A stretch of 64,000 nucleotides of DNA from Oscillospiraceae bacterium (GCA_015068605.1 SVKF01000005.1:1-64000); one strand, 5' to 3'; counted from the stretch's first letter, positions 53,375 to 63,039 are shown. Notes: a model not told the origin generated them from the letters alone. Made by a program: numbers and translations.

Positions 53375-54051
53375 ATATCACCATTTGCGGCAGATTGTTC
53401 AGCCTGAGAAAGTCTGACATAGCTTGGAACTAGCTCGTTTGCTGTAACCGCTTCTCCTTTCATATATTTTTCGTAAGCCACTTCGCAGACACAACCTGCA
53501 AGATTCATGGCAGTCACCTTTGGCGAAAATTTTGCATCGGGCATAACAGATAAAATCTCTTCACGGTAAGGGAAAATTCCGTCACCGAGAAAAATAACAT
53601 TTTTGCCCGACAGCTCCTCTAAAAGGTCTGATAAGGCTAAAGCTCTGTCAGGACAAAGGCGTTTTCCATTTTCAAAAACGGCATTATACACTTGACCTCT
53701 TCTTGCATCAAGGATAGGACAGACAACTCCGTTGAAAAATGAAAACGGGAATGAGAGCGCCTCAAGAGTTGAAACAGGGACACAAGGCTTTGAAAGTGCC
53801 TGAGCCATTCCCTTTATCGTTGCAACTCCGATTCTGACACCGGTAAATGAGCCGGGGCCGACTGCGGCGGCAAAGACATCAATATCCGAAACTGAGAGCT
53901 CGGATATTGAAAAAAGATTATCAATCTGAGGCATAATCTTTTGCGAATGAGTTTTTTTATGATTTATAACTGTCTGTGCAACAAGCTTTTCTCCGTCAAA
54001 AATGGCGGAGGTTGCGGCAGCAGAACAGGTGTCTACTCCAAAAATCAGCAT
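53371..54051 (-). CDS. tsaB: tRNA threonylcarbamoyladenosine modification protein TsaB
   Basis: 226 aa, ASKHA fold like TsaD but without its metal site. MLIFGVDTCSAAATSAIFDG at the N-terminus and VGPGSFTGVRIGVATIKGMAQAL near 65 are diagnostic. Scaffold partner of TsaD and TsaE in making t6A37 of tRNA. Overlaps dacF by 4 nt; tsaE is 17 nt upstream. TsaD itself is outside the window. Confidence 0.95.
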   Translation of the reverse strand: MLIFGVDTCSAAATSAIFDGEKLVAQTVINHKKTHSQKIMPQIDNLFSISELSVSDIDVFAAAVGPGSFTGVRIGVATIKGMAQALSKPCVPVSTLEALSFPFSFFNGVVCPILDARRGQVYNAVFENGKRLCPDRALALSDLLEELSGKNVIFLGDGIFPYREEILSVMPDAKFSPKVTAMNLAGCVCEVAYEKYMKGEAVTANELVPSYVRLSQAEQSAANGDI

Positions 54052-54068
54052 TTTATTCTCCTTAAGTG

Positions 54069-54488
54069 TTACTTGACATGGATTTCACGGTAATTTTCAC
54101 CGAAACGAATATCCTTGGAAATATCAATAAATTTGGTATTATCCGGCAAAACAGGCGAGATAAATTCAGCCCATTCGATAAGGCATATTCCGTCGCCAAA
54201 CAGATAGTCGTCAATCCAGTCAAGCTGATCTGTATTAGCATTTTCGAGACGATAAGCATCAAAATGGTAAAGCGTCATATTGATGCCGTCGTATTCATTA
54301 ACAAGGGTGAAGGTTGGGCTTGTAACATTGCCTTCATAGCCGAAAAAGTCAGCAATTCCACGAACAAATGCGGTTTTTCCCGCACCAAGCTCCCCAGAAA
54401 GAGAAATAACATCTCCGGGCTTAAGGTTTGCGGCAATTTCTTTTGCTATTTTTTCGGTATCATCAGCACAGTTGCTTATATATTTCAT
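54069..54488 (-). CDS. tsaE: tRNA threonylcarbamoyladenosine biosynthesis ATPase TsaE
   Basis: 139 aa P-loop ATPase: Walker A SGELGAGKTAF (31-41), NVTSPTFTLVNEY near 65, YHFDAYRL near 82, LIEWAEF near 110. Activates the TsaB-TsaD complex. ATG 54488 (spacing 10 to a GGGGG site) starts the family N-terminus; the frame extends to 54539 over the promoter. First gene of tsaE-tsaB-dacF. Confidence 0.95.
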   Translation of the reverse strand: MKYISNCADDTEKIAKEIAANLKPGDVISLSGELGAGKTAFVRGIADFFGYEGNVTSPTFTLVNEYDGINMTLYHFDAYRLENANTDQLDWIDDYLFGDGICLIEWAEFISPVLPDNTKFIDISKDIRFGENYREIHVK

Positions 54489-54510
54489 AGATAACAAACC
54501 CCCTATAAAT

Positions 54511-54539
54511 ATATTACCTTTATTTTGGTGTAAAGTCAA
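54511..54539 (-). promoter_or_regulatory. putative promoter of tsaE-tsaB-dacF
   Basis: Minus strand TTGACT (54534-54539), 17-nt spacer, TAATAT (54511-54516), about 22 nt before the tsaE start codon. Confidence 0.5.
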
Positions 54540-54549
54540 TACAAAACTA

Positions 54550-54578
54550 TTGAAAAATTAAAAAAAATGTTGTATAAT
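54550..54578 (+). promoter_or_regulatory. promoter of the dCMP deaminase-like gene
   Basis: TTGAAA (54550-54555), 17-nt spacer, TATAAT (54573-54578), 32 nt before the start codon, back to back with the tsaE promoter. Confidence 0.75.
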
Positions 54579-54610
54579 GTATAATAATGTATGACAAATG
54601 AGGTGATAGG

Positions 54611-55102
54611 ATGAAAACTCGTGTGGATAAGCATAATTATTATCTTGATATAGCCGAAACGGTTATTGAAAGAGGAACTTGTCTCCGCAGAAATTTCGGA
54701 GCTATTGTGGTTAAAAATGATGAGATTGTTTCAACGGGGTATACGGGTGCGCCGCGAGGTCGGGAAAATTGCTGTAACCTTGGAGTTTGTTTGAGAGAAA
54801 AAATGAATATTCCAAGAGGTGAACGATACGAGCTTTGCAGGAGTGTGCACGCAGAGGCGAATTGTATAATAAGCGCATCAAGGCAGGAAATGATAGATGC
54901 AACGCTATATCTTGTTGGGAAAGAGGTTGCGACGGGAGAGCTTATTGCAAATGCTTCAAGCTGCAGTATGTGTAAAAGGCTTATTATAAATTCGGGAATT
55001 AAAAATGTTATAATACGAAATACTCCGGATAAATATACGGTTGTTTCTGTTTCCGATTGGGTTGAAAACGATGAATCCTTAGAAGGAGTCAGAGGATATT
55101 AA
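54611..55102 (+). CDS. deoxycytidylate deaminase family protein (ComEB-like)
   Basis: 163 aa. Zinc deaminase motifs HAEANCI (catalytic His-Ala-Glu near 80) and SSCSMCKRLI (CxxC ligands near 117; the usual Pro-Cys is Ser-Cys here). An extra CCNLGVC segment near 52-60 fits the dCMP deaminase zinc/allosteric loop. Produces dUMP for thymidylate synthesis. GAGGTGATAGG precedes the ATG; alone between promoter and terminator. Confidence 0.92.
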   Translation: MKTRVDKHNYYLDIAETVIERGTCLRRNFGAIVVKNDEIVSTGYTGAPRGRENCCNLGVCLREKMNIPRGERYELCRSVHAEANCIISASRQEMIDATLYLVGKEVATGELIANASSCSMCKRLIINSGIKNVIIRNTPDKYTVVSVSDWVENDESLEGVRGY

Positions 55103-55108
55103 AAAGGG

Positions 55109-55135
55109 TGGGACGGCGCAAAATGCACCGTCCCA
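55109..55135 (+). terminator. terminator of dCMP deaminase-like gene
   Basis: TGGGACGG (55109-55116) with CCGTCCCA (55128-55135), inner GCA-AAA-TGC, then TTTTA. The convergent DUF624 gene ends 8 nt further on, so it may serve both. Confidence 0.85.
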
Positions 55136-55142
55136 TTTTAGT

Positions 55143-56033
55143 CTATTCTTCATCGTCCGGATTATAGATTTTTTCCGATGCATCAATAAGCATATTTATT
55201 GATGGATATGTGAAAAAGCTCACCATAAAGCCGGATAATCCGATAAATCCGAATATTTCCAGCAATATGTAAATCGGTAACAGAATCATTACATATCCCG
55301 ATGTAAGGAGATTGAAGGGGATTATGAAATGCACAATTAACAAAATAATCAATAACAGTATATTTTTCGGTGCTTCGGCGAAGGCTAAAAGCACTGCATT
55401 TTTATATATGTCCTTCAGAGATAACTTAAAGGTTATCATAAGAGGGTAAATATAAAGATGCATCATCAAATACATAAGCGCAAAGAACAGCACCGCATAT
55501 TTAATGTATGACAGCGGAGCCGGCATAGCTGAATAGATTGAAAATGATATATTAACAGCTAAAAAAACAAGTGCATCGATAATAAAAACGATGATGGATT
55601 GGACAAAGTTGATTTTTGAATTATAGAAGAAATCACTGCACATCCAGGAATGGTCCTCTCTTGCATAATTGCGGAGAACGTATGAAAAGCCGGCGGTGAT
55701 GGGACCGACTCCTAAAAATGCAATATATGCAAAGGAAAGAATCAGACAAAAGCCTATATGCATATAAATTTTGAAAAGTTCAATGTCTGTATCAGAACCC
55801 AGCCGTGGGATAATTGTGTTCGTAATAAAATCCGTAATTGAAGCGGAAAGAATTCCCGTGATAAAAAACAGTATAACAAAGGCAGGAATTGCAATCAGGG
55901 AAAACAGCATATTTAATTTACAAATACTCCAAAATTTCCTGAAGAAAATTTCAAAGAAGATAGAAATCCTTGATTTTCCGGCAGGTCGCTTTTCTATGTC
56001 TTTTTTTGGTTTAGATTTAGTGAATCCAAGCAT
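55143..56033 (-). CDS. DUF624 (YesL-like) membrane protein
   Basis: 296 aa with six to seven membrane helices. FLGVGPITAGFSYVLRNYAREDHSWMCSDFF near 105-135 (broken here for length) is the DUF624/YesL signature GPatagl.yv.r...r.e..w. Such proteins occur with sugar uptake and glycan-degradation genes and are of unknown function; here it is divergent from an alpha-galactosidase. ATG 56033 has AAAGGAG. The signature runs from FLGVGPITAG to MCSDFF. Confidence 0.85.
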   Translation of the reverse strand: MLGFTKSKPKKDIEKRPAGKSRISIFFEIFFRKFWSICKLNMLFSLIAIPAFVILFFITGILSASITDFITNTIIPRLGSDTDIELFKIYMHIGFCLILSFAYIAFLGVGPITAGFSYVLRNYAREDHSWMCSDFFYNSKINFVQSIIVFIIDALVFLAVNISFSIYSAMPAPLSYIKYAVLFFALMYLMMHLYIYPLMITFKLSLKDIYKNAVLLAFAEAPKNILLLIILLIVHFIIPFNLLTSGYVMILLPIYILLEIFGFIGLSGFMVSFFTYPSINMLIDASEKIYNPDDEE

Positions 56034-56065
56034 TTAAATAACTCCTTTAAATAATACTCTAAAAA

Positions 56066-56094
56066 ATTATACTCCAAAAATAAAGATATGTCAA
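56066..56094 (-). promoter_or_regulatory. consensus promoter of DUF624 gene
   Basis: Minus strand TTGACA (56089-56094), 17-nt spacer, TATAAT (56066-56071): perfect consensus. Confidence 0.85.
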
Positions 56095-56125
56095 CCGAAT
56101 ATGAGGAAAATCGTCAATATTTTGC

Positions 56126-56154
56126 TGGACATTTATGGGATTAAATGATATAAT
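56126..56154 (+). promoter_or_regulatory. promoter of alpha-galactosidase
   Basis: TGGACA (56126-56131), 17-nt spacer, TATAAT (56149-56154), 29 nt before the start codon and 31 nt from the divergent DUF624 promoter. Confidence 0.75.
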
Positions 56155-56183
56155 ATCTTCAAAGACACTTGAGGAGGAGTAAA

Positions 56184-58205
56184 ATGTTACTTGATTTTTC
56201 ACAAAACGGAATATCTGTTGTTTTTGAGGTAACAGCGGATAATAAATTATTTTTGAAAAATTTTTCAAAAGAGGGAACGATATATGGTGAAGAAAAATAC
56301 ACTAAATGGTGTTCCGCTCTGGAAATTCAGATAAGCGGAGAAAATCAGAATGACCACCACGGTGCAAAGCATACGGGAACCTCGGGCTTTTTCTCTCTGC
56401 TGTATGACAGTCATAAATATTATGAAAATGAAGTGGGAAACAAACTGGAAATCTGCCTTAAGGATAACAAGGTTGAGGCGGTTATTCATTATCAGTTCCA
56501 TAGAGAATTGCCGGCAGTTCGCTCATGGACGACCGTTAAAAATATCTCTGATGAGAATGTGGGGCTGGAATATGTTTCTTCCTTTGTTTATGTGGGATTA
56601 GGTAAGGATAAACCGAGAGTTATGATTCCTCACAGCAGTTGGAAAACTGAGGCAAATTGGAAGGATTATTCCATAGAAGACCTGGGCTTTGACAGAAATT
56701 GCACCTTTTCCATGAACAGAATTTCTGCATCAAATACGGGTACATGGTCTTGTAAGGAGTATCTTCCTATGGGAGCATATTATGACGAAAAGTCCATGAT
56801 TATGTGGCAGATTGAAAGTAATGGCTCGTGGCATTGGGAGATTAGCGATATTGCGGATATGATATATTTGCAGCTGAGCGGACCGACGGAGCAGGAGAAC
56901 AGCTGGTATAAAGAGCTGAAGCCACAGGAGGAGTTTGAATCTGTTAAGACTGCGGTCGTTGTCGGAGAAGATTTTAATGACTCTATTGCTGCTATGACAA
57001 AATACAGAAGACTTATAGCTTGTGACAGTGAGGCGAATGCTAAAATGCCGGTTGTTTTCAATGACTATATGCATTGCATTTGGGCAGACCCGACAACCGA
57101 AAAAATGATTCCGGTTATTGACAGAGCGGCAGAGGCAGGTGCGGATTACTACTGTATGGATGCCGGCTGGTATGCTGACGGAACATGGTGGGAAACAGTT
57201 GGTGAATGGCTACCGCAGATTAAACGTTTTCCTAACGGAATAAACGAAGTTTTTGATTATATAAGAAATAAGGATATGGTTCCCGGAATTTGGCTTGAAG
57301 CTGAAGTTATGGGAATTGAGTGTCCCCTTGTGGATAAGTTCCCCGATGAATGCTTTTTTATGCGTCACGGAAAACGTGTTATTGACCACGGCAGATACCA
57401 GCTTGACTTCAGACACCCCCAAATTCGTGAATATGTAACATCGATTTTTGACAGACTTGTGGGGGAATACGGTGTCGGTTACATAAAAACTGATTATAAT
57501 ATTGAAGGTGGCGTTGGAACGGAGGTTAATTCCGACAGCTTCGGAGACGGGCTTCTTGAAAATAATCGTGCGTATCTTTCGCTGATTGATGAAATAAGAG
57601 AAAAATACCCTGATTTGATTATTGAGGGGTGTTCAAGCGGTGGACTCAGAATGGACTATGCGCATCTTCAAAAGCATCATCTTCTGTCTGTCAGCGACCA
57701 GGAGGATTGGGATAATACGGCATATATTGCGGCAGCTGTTCCAACAGGGGTTATTCCCGAACAGTCTGCGGTTTGGTCTTATCCTAAAAGAGAAAACACC
57801 AATACCCAGGTTGCGTTCAATATGGTGAACTCAATGCTCCAGAGAATGAATTTAAGCGGTGAAATACATCTTCTTGATGAAGAACAGTTTGCTCTTGTTA
57901 AGGAAGGCGTGGATGTATATAAAAGGCTTCGTGCCGATATAAGAAGAGCAGTGCCGTTTTATCCGGCAGGTCTGTCAAAATATGGCGACGAATGGCTCTG
58001 CCTCGGACTAAAGACTGAGGATACAAAATATATTTCCGTGTGGCGTATGAACAGCGATTGCGATTATATGGATATTCCTGCTTCGTATGGCTCGGCAAAG
58101 ATTCTTTACCCGTCAGGTATGGGGACGAAAATTGATTGCGAAAACGGGAAAATCAGAGTTTCTATGCCCGAAAAATATACAGCGGTTTTAATTGAATTAA
58201 AATAA
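56184..58205 (+). CDS. alpha-galactosidase, GH36
   Basis: 673 aa, no signal peptide, so it acts on imported oligosaccharides. N-terminal beta-sandwich (1-265), (beta/alpha)8 barrel (280-590) with ADYYCMDAGWYADGTWW near 318, nucleophile Asp437 in YIKTDYN, substrate motif GCSSGGLRMDY near 485, acid/base Asp505 in SVSDQEDWD, and a C-terminal beta domain. Typical GH36 size is about 700-730. Substrates would be raffinose-type sugars or galactosyl oligosaccharides. ATG 56184 follows GAGGAGGAG. Confidence 0.92.
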   Translation: MLLDFSQNGISVVFEVTADNKLFLKNFSKEGTIYGEEKYTKWCSALEIQISGENQNDHHGAKHTGTSGFFSLLYDSHKYYENEVGNKLEICLKDNKVEAVIHYQFHRELPAVRSWTTVKNISDENVGLEYVSSFVYVGLGKDKPRVMIPHSSWKTEANWKDYSIEDLGFDRNCTFSMNRISASNTGTWSCKEYLPMGAYYDEKSMIMWQIESNGSWHWEISDIADMIYLQLSGPTEQENSWYKELKPQEEFESVKTAVVVGEDFNDSIAAMTKYRRLIACDSEANAKMPVVFNDYMHCIWADPTTEKMIPVIDRAAEAGADYYCMDAGWYADGTWWETVGEWLPQIKRFPNGINEVFDYIRNKDMVPGIWLEAEVMGIECPLVDKFPDECFFMRHGKRVIDHGRYQLDFRHPQIREYVTSIFDRLVGEYGVGYIKTDYNIEGGVGTEVNSDSFGDGLLENNRAYLSLIDEIREKYPDLIIEGCSSGGLRMDYAHLQKHHLLSVSDQEDWDNTAYIAAAVPTGVIPEQSAVWSYPKRENTNTQVAFNMVNSMLQRMNLSGEIHLLDEEQFALVKEGVDVYKRLRADIRRAVPFYPAGLSKYGDEWLCLGLKTEDTKYISVWRMNSDCDYMDIPASYGSAKILYPSGMGTKIDCENGKIRVSMPEKYTAVLIELK

Positions 58206-58219
58206 TAGTGAGATTTTAT

Positions 58220-58263
58220 AAAAAGGTCAGTCCTTGCATTGATGTGCGAGAATTGACCTTTTT
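58220..58263 (+). terminator. terminator of alpha-galactosidase
   Basis: Ten-bp stem AAAAAGGTCA (58220-58229) with 58254-58263, 24-nt loop, T-run at the 3' arm. Confidence 0.8.
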
Positions 58264-58293
58264 GTATAAAAAAAGAGAGTTTGAAAAAAACTA

Positions 58294-58322
58294 TTGAAAT
58301 TTGTTTTAATATGATGTATAAT
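58294..58322 (+). promoter_or_regulatory. promoter of the surface-glycan island
   Basis: TTGAAA (58294-58299), 17-nt spacer, TATAAT (58317-58322), leaving a leader of about 60 nt before the first aminotransferase gene. Confidence 0.8.
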
Positions 58323-58390
58323 TAAATGGTATAGGTGTATTATATTGTGAACACTGTATAAAATAAAGGGTTGTGAAACAGGGGAAATTT

Positions 58391-59512
58391 ATGGAAGAGA
58401 AAATATGGCTGTCTTCACCGACAATGCATGGTGAGGAACAAGTATTCGTAAAAGAGGCGTTTGATACCAACTGGGTTGCGCCGCTCGGAAAGAATGTTAA
58501 TGAATTTGAAAAAGAAGTTTCGTCTTATGTTGGGTGCAGGGCTGCTGCCGCAATGACGGCAGGGACTCATGCGCTCCATCTTGCGGTAAAGCTTGCAGGT
58601 GTGCGGGAAGGTGATATTGTTATTTGCTCGGATTTAACCTTTGCCGCAACAGTAAATCCTGTTAAATATGAAAATGGAGTGCAAGTTTTTGTTGAGTCAG
58701 AACGTGAGACATGGAATATGGACCCTGTTGCCCTTGAAAAAGGCTTGAAAAAATATAAAGACCGAGTTAAAGCTGTTATTGTTGCTAATCTTTACGGAAC
58801 TCCTGCGAAAATGGATGAGATTGTTGGTTTGTGTAAGAAATACGGAGTTACCTTAATTGAAGATGCGGCAGAGTCGCTTGGGGCTACATATAAAGGCAGA
58901 CAAACAGGAACTTTTGGGAAGTATAATGCCATAAGCTTTAACGGGAATAAGATTATAACAACATCGGGCGGAGGAATGTTTTTGTCTGATGATGAAAATG
59001 CTGTTGAAAAGGTGAGGTTTTATTCCACACAAGCAAGGGATGTTGCTCCTCATTATCAGCATAGTGAAATCGGATATAACTATCGTATGAGCAATGTGGT
59101 TGCCGGAATAGGTCGAGGTCAGCTTCTGCATATTAATGAGCATATAAAACTTAAAAAAGATATTTATATGAGATATAAGGAAGCGTTTTCTGACTTGCCT
59201 GTTGAAATGAATCCGTATCTTGATTGCAGTGAACCGAATTTTTGGCTTAGCTGCTTTACGATAAACGAAGAAGCCATGAATAGAGTAAATCCTGAAAAAA
59301 TAAGGATTGAACTTGAAAATAATAATATAGAAGCAAGACCTATATGGAAACCGATGCATCTTCAGCCTGTTTATGAAAAAAATGATTTTATCAGTGTCGG
59401 AGACAATGTCGGAGAGGATATATTCCGCCGTGGGCTATGCCTGCCGTCGGATATAAAAATGACTGAGGAACAACAGGAAAATGTCATAAAAATAATAAAG
59501 GGGTTGTTTTGA
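58391..59512 (+). CDS. DegT/DnrJ/EryC1 aminotransferase (bacillosamine-type)
   Basis: 373 aa PLP enzyme making an amino sugar from a nucleotide-linked keto sugar. Motifs: TNWVAPLGKNVNEFE near 24, AMTAGTHALHLAV near 50, DLTFAATVNPV near 79, LIEDAAESLGATYKG near 158, and Schiff-base Lys in SFNGNKIITTSGGGM near 184. With the next two genes (phosphoglycosyl transferase, acetyltransferase) the order matches PglE-PglC-PglD, i.e. UDP-N-acetylbacillosamine or similar. ATG 58391 is six bases from AGGGGA. Confidence 0.9.
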   Translation: MEEKIWLSSPTMHGEEQVFVKEAFDTNWVAPLGKNVNEFEKEVSSYVGCRAAAAMTAGTHALHLAVKLAGVREGDIVICSDLTFAATVNPVKYENGVQVFVESERETWNMDPVALEKGLKKYKDRVKAVIVANLYGTPAKMDEIVGLCKKYGVTLIEDAAESLGATYKGRQTGTFGKYNAISFNGNKIITTSGGGMFLSDDENAVEKVRFYSTQARDVAPHYQHSEIGYNYRMSNVVAGIGRGQLLHINEHIKLKKDIYMRYKEAFSDLPVEMNPYLDCSEPNFWLSCFTINEEAMNRVNPEKIRIELENNNIEARPIWKPMHLQPVYEKNDFISVGDNVGEDIFRRGLCLPSDIKMTEEQQENVIKIIKGLF

Positions 59513-60138
59513 TGTATAGAAAGTATTTCAAACGGCTTGTTGATATATGTTGTGCGCTTGCGGCGATAATTGTTTTTTCTTGGCTTTACATAATAGTTGG
59601 AGTTCTTGTTCGGATAAAATTGGGAAGTCCGGTGATTTTCAAACAGGAACGACCCGGTAAGGACGGAAAAATTTTTACACTTTATAAATTCAGAACTATG
59701 ACAAATAAAAAAGACGAAAACGGAAATCTTCTTCCGGATGATGTTCGTCTTACAAGATTTGGCAGAATGCTTAGAAGTACAAGTCTTGACGAGCTTCCGG
59801 AAGCATTTAATATCTTGTTTGGGCATATGAGCGTAGTCGGACCGAGACCCCTTTTGGTGAGATATCTTCCTTTGTATAATGTTCATCAGGCAAGGCGTCA
59901 CGAGGTAAGACCGGGACTTACAGGTCTTGCACAAATAAACGGAAGAAATTTAATATCGTGGGAAGAACGATTTGACTTAGATGTTGAATATGTAGAAAAT
60001 ATAACCTTTTGGGGAGATGTCAAAATTATATTTCTAACAGTATGGAAAGCTTTTGTGAAAGAAGAAGGTATAAGCGCCGAAGGCGAAGCAACTATGGATG
60101 CGTTTATGGGAACAAAAGAGGAGAAAATAGATGTCTAA
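59512..60138 (+). CDS. undecaprenyl-phosphate sugar phosphotransferase (PglC-like)
   Basis: 208 aa small monotopic phosphoglycosyl transferase: one N-terminal re-entrant membrane helix (residues 8-32), then VIFKQERPGKDGKIFTLYKFRTM near 50 (catalytic Asp-Glu pair region TSLDELPEAFNILFG near 92), GPRPLL and RPGLTGLAQINGR near 136-148. Size and lack of extra helices match PglC rather than the larger WbaP/CpsE types. Starts within the stop of the previous gene (TGATG overlap). Confidence 0.92.
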   Translation: MYRKYFKRLVDICCALAAIIVFSWLYIIVGVLVRIKLGSPVIFKQERPGKDGKIFTLYKFRTMTNKKDENGNLLPDDVRLTRFGRMLRSTSLDELPEAFNILFGHMSVVGPRPLLVRYLPLYNVHQARRHEVRPGLTGLAQINGRNLISWEERFDLDVEYVENITFWGDVKIIFLTVWKAFVKEEGISAEGEATMDAFMGTKEEKIDV

Positions 60139-60736
60139 AGATGTGATTATTATTGGTGCAGGTGGTCATGCGAGAGTCATAGAGGATATCATTAAAAAAA
60201 CGGGTGACCATGTGTATGGTTTTTTAGATGATGATGTAGAAAAACAGGGAGTTATTGGGAGAATAGAGGATTGTGTTAATTATCCGGATAAATATTTTAT
60301 TATTGCTATAGGTGATTGCACAACCAGAAAAAAAGTTTTGGACAGATACAGTAATTTGAAGTATTATATAGCTATTCATCCTACAGCTGTTATTTCGGAA
60401 AATGTTTTTATTGGTGAGGGAACTGTTATAATGGCAAATGCCGTGGTTAATGCCAATACCAAAATAGGAACTCATTGTATTATTAACACAGCTTCAATAG
60501 TTGAGCACAACAATATAATATCGGATCATGTTCACATATCTCCAAATGCGACTTTGTGTGGTGGTGTCGTAGTCGGAGAATGTACTCATATAGGAGCAGC
60601 TGCGGTTATTAAGAATAATATATCTATATCAGCAAATTGTATTATAGGTATTGGCGCGGCGGTTGTTAAAGATATAAAATGCAGTGGAGTTTATGTTGGC
60701 GTTCCGGCTAAAAGTATAGTGGGAAAAAGTGTATAA
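60131..60736 (+). CDS. sugar O/N-acetyltransferase (PglD/NeuD-like)
   Basis: 201 aa. N-terminal Rossmann-like UDP-sugar binding part (VIIIGAGGHARVIEDIIK) and C-terminal left-handed beta helix built of hexapeptide repeats (residues 85-195, VFIGEGTVIMANAVVNANTK), with catalytic His in IVEHNN near 137. Acetylates the amino sugar made by the aminotransferase. Overlaps the previous gene by 8 nt. Confidence 0.92.
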   Translation: MSKDVIIIGAGGHARVIEDIIKKTGDHVYGFLDDDVEKQGVIGRIEDCVNYPDKYFIIAIGDCTTRKKVLDRYSNLKYYIAIHPTAVISENVFIGEGTVIMANAVVNANTKIGTHCIINTASIVEHNNIISDHVHISPNATLCGGVVVGECTHIGAAAVIKNNISISANCIIGIGAAVVKDIKCSGVYVGVPAKSIVGKSV

Positions 60737-60751
60737 AGTAAGAGGTTGAAA

Positions 60752-61855
60752 ATGAAAAAAGTTTTATTTGTTGCATCAATCGCAGTACACATAAAGTCTT
60801 TTCATATCCCGTATCTTAATTATTTTAAGGATAATGGATATGAAACTTATGTTGCTACCCGTGACGAAAACGGAGTTACGGAATGTGATAAGAATATAAA
60901 AATCCCTTTTGAACGCTCTCCGTTTAAAAAGAATAATTTTATTGCGTATAGAAAACTTAAAAAGCTTATCAAGAGCGAAAGCTTTGATATAATACATTGT
61001 CATACTCCCGTTGCGGCATTTCTTACAAGACTTGCGGCACGAAAGGCGAGAAAAAAGGGTACAAAAGTTATATATACGGCTCATGGATTTCACTTTTTTA
61101 AAGGAGCACCGTTCCTTAACTGGCTTATATATTTTCCTGTTGAGTGGATAAGCTCATTTTTTACGGATGTGCTTATAACGATGAACGAAGAGGATTTTGC
61201 TTTTGCTAAAAAGCATCTTCATGCAAAAAGAACAGAATATGTTCACGGCGTTGGAATCAATAAAGAAAAATTTAGCAATAGCTTTAATGAAAAATTAAAT
61301 AAAAGAAGCGATATAGCAGTACCGGATGATGCGGTTATGCTTTTCTCGGTAGGTGAACTTAATAAAAATAAAAATCATGAAAAAATAGTTCGTGCTCTGT
61401 CGGGGATAAATGATAAAAATATCCATTATTGCATAGCCGGAAGTGGGAATAATGAGTCCTATCTTAAAAAAATTGCAGATGAATTGGGTGTTGAAGACCA
61501 GCTTCACTTGTTAGGGTATCGTGATGATATAGACGAACTTCTTGGGTGCGCAGATATTTTTTGTTTTCCGTCTTATCGGGAAGGGCTTCCTGTTTCGGTT
61601 ATGGAGGCAATGGCAATGGGACTTCCTTGTGTTGTGTCGGAAATCAGAGGAAATAAGGACTTAATTGAAAATGAAAAAGGTGGATTTTTATGCAATCCAT
61701 CGGATGTAAATTCTTTTAAAGAGAAGATAAAGATACTATTAAATGATAAAGAATTGTGCAAGAAATTCGGTGAGTTTAACAAAGAAAAAGTCAAAATATA
61801 TACGCTGGATTATGTTGAAAAAGAAATGATTAAGATATATGAGGAATGTATATGA
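60752..61855 (+). CDS. glycosyltransferase family 4
   Basis: 367 aa GT-B enzyme. N-terminal acceptor domain (KVLFVASIAVHIKSFHIPYL) and C-terminal donor domain with FSVGELNKNKNHEKIVRAL near 200, LLGYRDDIDELLGCADIF and the E-x7-E motif PSYREGLPVSVMEAMAMGLP near 275. Resembles PglA/CapM-type transferases that extend an undecaprenyl-PP-linked amino sugar. ATG 60752 is six bases from AGAGG; the upstream TTG is unlikely. Confidence 0.9.
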   Translation: MKKVLFVASIAVHIKSFHIPYLNYFKDNGYETYVATRDENGVTECDKNIKIPFERSPFKKNNFIAYRKLKKLIKSESFDIIHCHTPVAAFLTRLAARKARKKGTKVIYTAHGFHFFKGAPFLNWLIYFPVEWISSFFTDVLITMNEEDFAFAKKHLHAKRTEYVHGVGINKEKFSNSFNEKLNKRSDIAVPDDAVMLFSVGELNKNKNHEKIVRALSGINDKNIHYCIAGSGNNESYLKKIADELGVEDQLHLLGYRDDIDELLGCADIFCFPSYREGLPVSVMEAMAMGLPCVVSEIRGNKDLIENEKGGFLCNPSDVNSFKEKIKILLNDKELCKKFGEFNKEKVKIYTLDYVEKEMIKIYEECI

Positions 61856-63039
61856 AAGAAAAATTGATTGTTTTGGTTAAATATTTTAGATTTTTATATT
61901 CGATATATTATTATGTGCTTAATTTCGTACTAAATATATTAAAAATATTTATAAAAAAAGATGAAAAACTCATACTGATAAACAGCTTTGGTGGAAAGAA
62001 ATATGACGACAGCCCGAAAATGTTATATGAAGCAATGAAAAAAGATAAAAGATTTGAAGATTATCAGTTTGTTTGGGCATTCCATAAACCGCAAAATTAT
62101 AGGGTTGAAGGGGCAGAAATTATAAAGACAGATAGCTTCAAATATTTTAAGACAGCATTAAAAGCCGGTATATGGATAACAAATTCGGGAATAGAGAGAG
62201 GCTTAAAGTTTAAGAATAAACACACGTTGTATATCAATACATGGCATGGAACACCAATTAAAAGAATGGGAACAGACATAAATGATAATAACAAGTCATT
62301 TAAAAGTATTGAAAGCTCAAATGTAGATGTATTTACAGTTCAGAGTGATTTTGAAGCGGAAATTTTTGGGAGAGTATTTAATATAAATGATGAAGCAATT
62401 TATAAAACAGGGCTACCAAGAAACGATAAACTTGCAAAGTGTGAAAAAGAGGAATGTATAGAATTAAAAAGTAAACTTGGATTGCCGATAGACAAAAAGA
62501 TTATATTGTATGCGCCTACATTCCGTGAATATGAGAGAGATGAAATGCTGAACTGCTGCTTCAATTCTCCCATAGATGTTGAGATGTGGAAAAAGAAGTT
62601 AAGTGATAAATATTGTTTGCTGATACGCGCCCATTATGAAGTGTCAAAGATGATGGAAATTAAAAATGATGGATTTGTGAAGGATGTAAGTGATTATGAA
62701 AATCTTGATGATTTGATGATTGCATCGGATATACTGATTTCTGACTATTCAAGCATTTTCTTTGACTATTCAATAATGGACAAGATAATGCTTCACTTCA
62801 CCTATGACTATGATAAATATAACGAGCAAAGAGGATTATATTTTGATATAAGAAATTGGCTGAATGGTAGCGACAATGAGGAAGAACTTATCAATTTGAT
62901 TAGGAATATGGATGAAACTACGGAAATCATAAGAAATAAGAATTTTAGAGATAAATATGTAGAATATTATGGAAATGCTACTCAGAATTGTATAGATGTT
63001 ATTGCAAATAAAAATTGTGAAAAGAGGATGATATTATGA
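61852..63039 (+). CDS. CDP-glycerol glycerophosphotransferase family protein (TagB/TagF-like)
   Basis: 395 aa. GT-B-like fold of teichoic acid polymerases/primases: [15 protein letters not shown] near 142, [14 protein letters not shown] near 220, RAHYEV near 260, [20 protein letters not shown] near 290-310. Transfers glycerol-phosphate (or a related polyol phosphate) from CDP-glycerol, which the next gene can supply. ATGA overlaps with the stops of both neighbours (ATGA at 61852 and 63036). Confidence 0.92.
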   Translation: MKEKLIVLVKYFRFLYSIYYYVLNFVLNILKIFIKKDEKLILINSFGGKKYDDSPKMLYEAMKKDKRFEDYQFVWAFHKPQNYRVEGAEIIKTDSFKYFKTALKAGIWITNSGIERGLKFKNKHTLYINTWHGTPIKRMGTDINDNNKSFKSIESSNVDVFTVQSDFEAEIFGRVFNINDEAIYKTGLPRNDKLAKCEKEECIELKSKLGLPIDKKIILYAPTFREYERDEMLNCCFNSPIDVEMWKKKLSDKYCLLIRAHYEVSKMMEIKNDGFVKDVSDYENLDDLMIASDILISDYSSIFFDYSIMDKIMLHFTYDYDKYNEQRGLYFDIRNWLNGSDNEEELINLIRNMDETTEIIRNKNFRDKYVEYYGNATQNCIDVIANKNCEKRMIL

